Positions 59,710 through 64,000 of a stretch of DNA of 64,000 bases are shown one piece after another. The translations under genes and the position numbers were made by a program. The DNA comes from Himantopus leucocephalus. Its lineage: Eukaryota; Chordata; Aves; Charadriiformes; Recurvirostridae. The notes below the pieces were generated by a model. It had not been told where the DNA came from. It did not search any database and saw only the letters and a program-made list of their open reading frames with translations. Position 1 is the first letter of the stretch. Each line of letters begins with the position of its first letter. The stretch spans positions 12,457,655 to 12,521,654 of the forward strand of contig RSEF01000020.1 in the NCBI GenBank assembly GCA_003993805.1. Reading direction: 5' to 3'.

Positions 59710-61460
59710 AGCGATGTTACCAGTACTGTAACCTGACATATTTCAGTAAACATACAAAGTTATACCTGCAGAAAATCCTAAATAAAGAAGCTGCAAATGT
59801 AGTGTCTGGGCCACAAATAAACATAGATATAGAGACCAACCACAAAATGCTAAGAAGTTAATATAATGAAATCTATTTCTTTATTTTCCTTGTATTCTAA
59901 GCTGTAGCATTACGTAATTTTCTGTCTGAGAGTGGGAAGATGTAGTAGACTGGCTCTCTAGCAGCAGGCATTGTTTTAGATGGGTCTGAGAGACAAAGAT
60001 GATGAATTCAGTCAGTGCTTACCTATGAAAAACTGAAAAACGGTTCCTTTACACCTCTCCCGCTGAAGGTCCCGTCTCAGCTCTGCATCATGGATTCACA
60101 GTCTCCAAGTGAGCATGCCACAAAATAACATGTGGATTGTGTACCTGCCTGACAGAAAAAGAATCCTTAGGGACTACTGCAGCATAAGATAATGATAGTA
60201 ATCACAGTCCATGATTTCCCAAGATTTTTTAGGTCTGCCTGTGTTACCCAGATTCACAATGTTTTGCAAAATCTTGAAAGAAAATATGCAAGTACTTGCA
60301 AGACGATTTAATGAAGTATGAAAAACAGTAATTCAAGATGCCTATGGGAAAGATCTTACCATTTCACACAGAGTAACAAGCTAGCTAATCTGTCTGCCTT
60401 TTTCCTTGAAGATAAAAGACCCGGTACATTCATCTCCCTGTTAAAACCATTACTAAAACTTGAAACCATTACTAAAACTTCTGGTAACTTATATAAAAGA
60501 AGATGGCTCACAGTCTTTGCAATAACTGTCATTACTCATTAATGTCTACACACTACTCCAAGGACTTTGATACTTTTCTTTCTATTGAACTCATTTAAAA
60601 ACCTTAAATAGTTTCTTGAGATCAGCTAAATGTCCTTTCTATAGCAACTGCTTTTCTTTATTAAAATTCACTCCCATCTTGTCTCATCTTGTGTCTGAAT
60701 TAGAACCCACCTTTTTATGCATTGCTGTGATCTAGATTTTCCATTCCATAGTCTTGCTTTTATTTTTTGTAAAATACCTTCCTTTAACAACATCCCAGGT
60801 TTCCTTTTGATTCATTTCCTTGCTCTTTCCTGCAGGTAACTTTGGTTTTGTGGGGTTTTTTTTTCCTCTTATCAACTAAGGCTCTTTCTCTCTGAAGGGT
60901 CAGAGACACTGCCTTGCTCTGCGTGGGCAATTCTAGCTGACATTAATGGGAATCCCACGTGCAGGTCTCAGAGTCAGAGATACTCCAGAGGGTCAAAACC
61001 CTTAGTCACTTGACAAATGTTGTGCCTAAATTAAAGACTTACTGAAGGGTAAACGAACAGAAGAGAATTAACTTGGTTAAAATAATAAGACAAAATAAAA
61101 CATACACTTATCCCCACATACTTATCTGAGAAGAAGAAAGCATGAGTAAAGGCAAAATTAGCATCCCTGAACGTGTAATGGTTCCCTCTTCATGAGGGCA
61201 AAAAGTGTACTTTCTCTCTTCCTAATATACAGTAAAAATTGTCATAGACTAAGAAACTTGTACTTAAACCTCAGTGATCTTTAAATTTAAATTAGCATTG
61301 AAAATGTCAACTACCCAGGATGAAGTGAGCCTTTGGCAGGGACTTCGGATAGCAAACACATGACAGAATAGGTAGTCTAGGATATGACATGGCCCTGAGA
61401 AGCATCCCTTGAAGCCATTTTCAGTCCAATAAGGAAGATTTCCTCTTCTGGGTCACCTCT
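59710..61460. other. Non-coding DNA, no gene seen
   Basis: AT-rich unique sequence with no motif-bearing frame. It holds one short tandem duplication (60444-60480) and a T9 tract near 60857. Confidence 0.6.
60444..60480 (+). repeat. Tandem duplication, 18 bp identical, period 19
   Basis: AAACCATTACTAAAACTT occurs at 60444-60461 and again at 60463-60480 without mismatch. This indicates a recent local slippage-type duplication. Confidence 0.9.
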
Positions 61461-61462
61461 GA

Positions 61463-61575
61463 CTCTGCTGTTCAGGTTTTTGGAGTCCACATGGGATTCA
61501 AATAGGACAGTGTGGAAAAAAGTCCAGTGGAGGAGTATGGCAACATGCATGAAGACAGGGGAAGCACTACAAAAA
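61463..61575 (+). mobile_element. CR1: Ancient CR1 LINE ORF2 relic
   Basis: GTTCAGGTTTTTGGAGTCC, CACATGGGATTC, then GGACAGTGTGGAAAAAAG, GTCCAGTGGAGGAG and GACAGGGGAAGCAC follow in order the CR1 ORF2 stretch coding for QFWSPxYKKDxDxLEKVQRRAxKMIxGLEHL. One frame preserves FWSPHGIQ; the next block is shifted in frame. Divergence is much greater than in the three long CR1 copies of this window, so it is an old insertion. It fades out after about 61575. Confidence 0.5.
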
Positions 61576-62950
61576 TCCTCCAGTGAACTCCAGTGTAGCC
61601 AGGAAATTACAGAAGTTCTAGATGTACTCCAAACCAGTAGACTCAGTGACATGCAAGAAGTACCTGGAGGGGACAGGAAAGGTGCCTGGGGCAGCAGGAG
61701 ATGGAGGGGTTTATTTAAATCCTTTAGTCCTGGTCTATGAAAGAACCCAAATTGGAAAGATGGTGATTTAGGTTATTGATTAGGTAAAGAATCGGATGTT
61801 TATTTTGGACATCCATTTAATGAAGGCAGCAGGTGATACACCAGAACCCTCACAACAATCTTTCCTTATTAAAAAATGGATTGACAGAAAAAAATAAATC
61901 AAAAGATTCTCTGTAAATCCAAGCATCGCATCTCACAGAGCTATCCTTCACAAAATATTCTGCATCTTATTAGTGTTTATATGAAGAAGAGGAGCCAAAC
62001 TTTCTCCTTTTATTGTACTTTCCTAATAGCATGCAAAATAATCAAAATACACAAAGACATGCTCTCATCTTAGTGCCTTAAAAGCATAATTTAATGCATA
62101 CATTTTCTTGCTACCTCCTTACTTCACTGAGTGCCAGTACAAGGAGTCTCTGTTGTGTCTGATTTCAGAGATAGCTTCAAGTTTCTTTTTCAGAGAATTA
62201 CATTATTTTGGACTGTTAGCATTATTGTCAACATAAAGCCTTATAATAGAGGCTGCTTAACCACCTATTTCAACAGATACAAGGATACTATAAATCAGAT
62301 GACAAGATGTGAAACAGATTGAAACTTGAGATTGAAACTCAACACTTGATTCTACCATTTCTCGCACTTGGCAAGGCATATATTCTATCTGTTCCTCTAC
62401 AGTAGAAAATTGGAAAGATGTTGAACAATGTGAAGCCATTTAGCTTGATCTGAACACTTTAGAAACAGAGTGGGGCCAAAGAAACTGAACTCCGACCATG
62501 AAACAAGAAAGCACTGATATACTTTCAGGTAATGGAAAAGTTGGAAACAGCAGCTTGTAGATATGTTCTTTATTGAAACATTCTTTGGATTTTTTGATAG
62601 GCATGTGAATTAAGAAATGCCTTTCAAATCTCATTAAAATTATTATAAGTCCAATTTTATTTTGCTCCACTTTTACATCTCTAATTACTTTGCACAGAGT
62701 CTTTAAACAGGTGAGCACAGGAACTCCACCTGAATGAGAAGCTACCTGCTTCATAGTAATTCTGTTGTACCCTTTCTCTTTCTTTTCTAAGCAGCGACAC
62801 TGTGCTTTGTGAGGAAGAGGGCAAGACTTTTTTAGCCTTGCAGCATTGTGAACACTATCACATTCAGATTTCTTTGAATTAAGTCATTCTCTTTTTCTCT
62901 TCTGCTTTGATATGCAAGCTGCTTCCTTCTTAAGAACTACATCTAGGGGC

Positions 62951-62976
62951 AAACATGAAATTCAAACATGAAATTA
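62951..62976 (+). repeat. Tandem duplication, period 13
   Basis: AAACATGAAATTC at 62951-62963 is followed directly by AAACATGAAATTA. This is a simple local duplication. Confidence 0.85.
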
Positions 62977-63446
62977 GATTTTTAGTCCTTCTTACTTTTA
63001 ATTTCAATCTAGAGGTGGAAAAGTAACACGAAATGTAATATTTCAGTAACGGGACCAAAAGGTCTGATGACCTATCTTTTAATTTTCTACTCCTTTATTC
63101 CTTTGTATGCTGAAATGTTTTCATATATGTAATTTTCTTCTGTCTTGCACGCAAGAATCACCAGTCAACCATTTGACATCAGTAAGTTACTCAGATCCTA
63201 AACTAATCAAATTCTGTTTGCACCAAAGGAAAAAATTCCTTCACTTCAACAGAAGAATTTGTCACCTTTCCCAACAAGAATTGGTGGCCATGCTTAGTGG
63301 GAAACGTTAACTTCTTCAGCATTACTGGCATGGGACAGAAAACCTGCCAGCATTAATGGATGCAGCAAAGACAATGAAATCAGAGTCTTGTACTCAAACA
63401 GTTCTGTGCAGTTTGCAGTACTGAAAGCAAACAAGTGAGCAGTATG

Positions 63447-63470
63447 GTGTGTGTGTATATATATATATGT
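63447..63470 (+). repeat. (TG)n(TA)n compound microsatellite
   Basis: Alternating GT units pass into alternating AT units with no interruption, a pattern prone to length variation. Confidence 0.9.
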
Positions 63471-64000
63471 TTTGAATTTCAAAAAAAATGAAATAAGCAA
63501 CAAAAAGTGTGGGATAGTAGGACCCACATCAACCCCCCACCCCTCAAAATAAAAGAGCTTGATGATAACGTCTGCTAGAGCTTTCTGAATGTGGATGGAT
63601 AGGCAGCTAGAATGAAGGCTACTATCCACAGACTCAATCCTGCAAATGCTTACGTGTGAACTCACACACAACATTTTACACAGAACCAAAGGCACCTGCG
63701 TTTATGATTACTGGAGTAGTCCAGCGTTTCTATATTGATCAAAACACCAGCAGTTGTAATAAACAGTTAATGAGTCTGTTAAGACCTGTTCTGCTCTTCA
63801 TACAGAACATCCCTGCAACAGGAGACAGGAGCTCAGTTCTACTGTGAAACATCTAAGTCAGGAAATGTGTGATGTTAGGTAAGCAACAGTGAATTAATTA
63901 CACTAGGTGCTTTCAGTATGCAAGCAGAGGATATTGGTATAGGTGTTTGCTCCCAGCAGGTAAGCAGTGGGCTGTTGGCTTGATGCAGAAATTACTAAGG

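Larger units (their letters stand above)
61580..64000. other. Non-coding DNA, no gene seen
   Basis: AT-rich unique sequence. The 133-codon minus-strand frame at 63294-63695 crosses a (TG)n(TA)n microsatellite and has no recognisable domain. No exon pair or RNA gene was seen up to the window edge. Confidence 0.55.

Noticed and set aside
60840..60870. T/G homopolymer runs, and similar A- and T-runs elsewhere, as poly(A) tails of retrocopies
   Set aside because: No upstream coding-like sequence or target duplication accompanies these tracts.
1..64000. CRISPR arrays, operons, phage or other prokaryotic systems
   Set aside because: No spaced direct repeats, no closely packed long ORFs and no ribosome-binding pattern. 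CR1 elements show that this is vertebrate DNA.

Overview
The window reads as AT-rich, non-coding vertebrate nuclear DNA, almost certainly from a bird. The diagnostic evidence is four young copies of the CR1 LINE 3' region (7352-7440, 23535-23854, 26639-26764, 42996-43215). Their shared 3' ends (GATGATCTTTAAGG, CCTTCCAAC, TTCTATGATTCT-type termini) are typical of avian CR1. A compact retroviral-type LTR (about 29252-29574), single-base Ns next to poly-C tracts, and the absence of any Alu/B1-like SINE or long ORF fit the same picture. I see no complete protein-coding gene on either strand. The longest open frames (about 130-160 codons) are stop-free by chance, with no recognisable family, and should not be called genes. 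The window is most likely intergenic or deep inside a large intron.

Layout. 1-15.8 kb: non-coding DNA with an ancient CR1/L3-like reverse-transcriptase relic near 3.1-3.3 kb (plus strand), one weak splice-flanked open segment (5465-5571, minus), a CR1 3' stub (7352-7440), a poly-C tract with an N (9141), and a small CpG-dense block (10321-10570). 15.8-29 kb: a weak terminal-exon candidate (15818-16161), what looks like a decayed C2H2 zinc-finger coding relic on the minus strand (about 18880-19060), and two plus-strand CR1 copies. 29.2-29.6 kb: a solo-LTR-like element with CCAAT, TATA and AATAAA in order. 30-43 kb: mostly featureless, with the best exon-like segment of the window at 34899-35118 and a CR1 fragment at 43 kb. 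43-64 kb: a 39-nt microexon candidate (minus), a second N/poly-C site, a GC-rich island at 55.3-55.7 kb, a hairpin plus possible retroviral relic at 58.4-58.8 kb, an ancient CR1 relic at 61.5 kb, and small tandem duplications and microsatellites.

Nothing here works together as a pathway. The unusual content is molecular fossils (LINE reverse transcriptase, possible zinc-finger array, retroviral pieces) and a few splice-flanked open segments that RNA data could confirm or dismiss. I did not find a previously undescribed biological system. All similarity calls were made by eye, without database searches.
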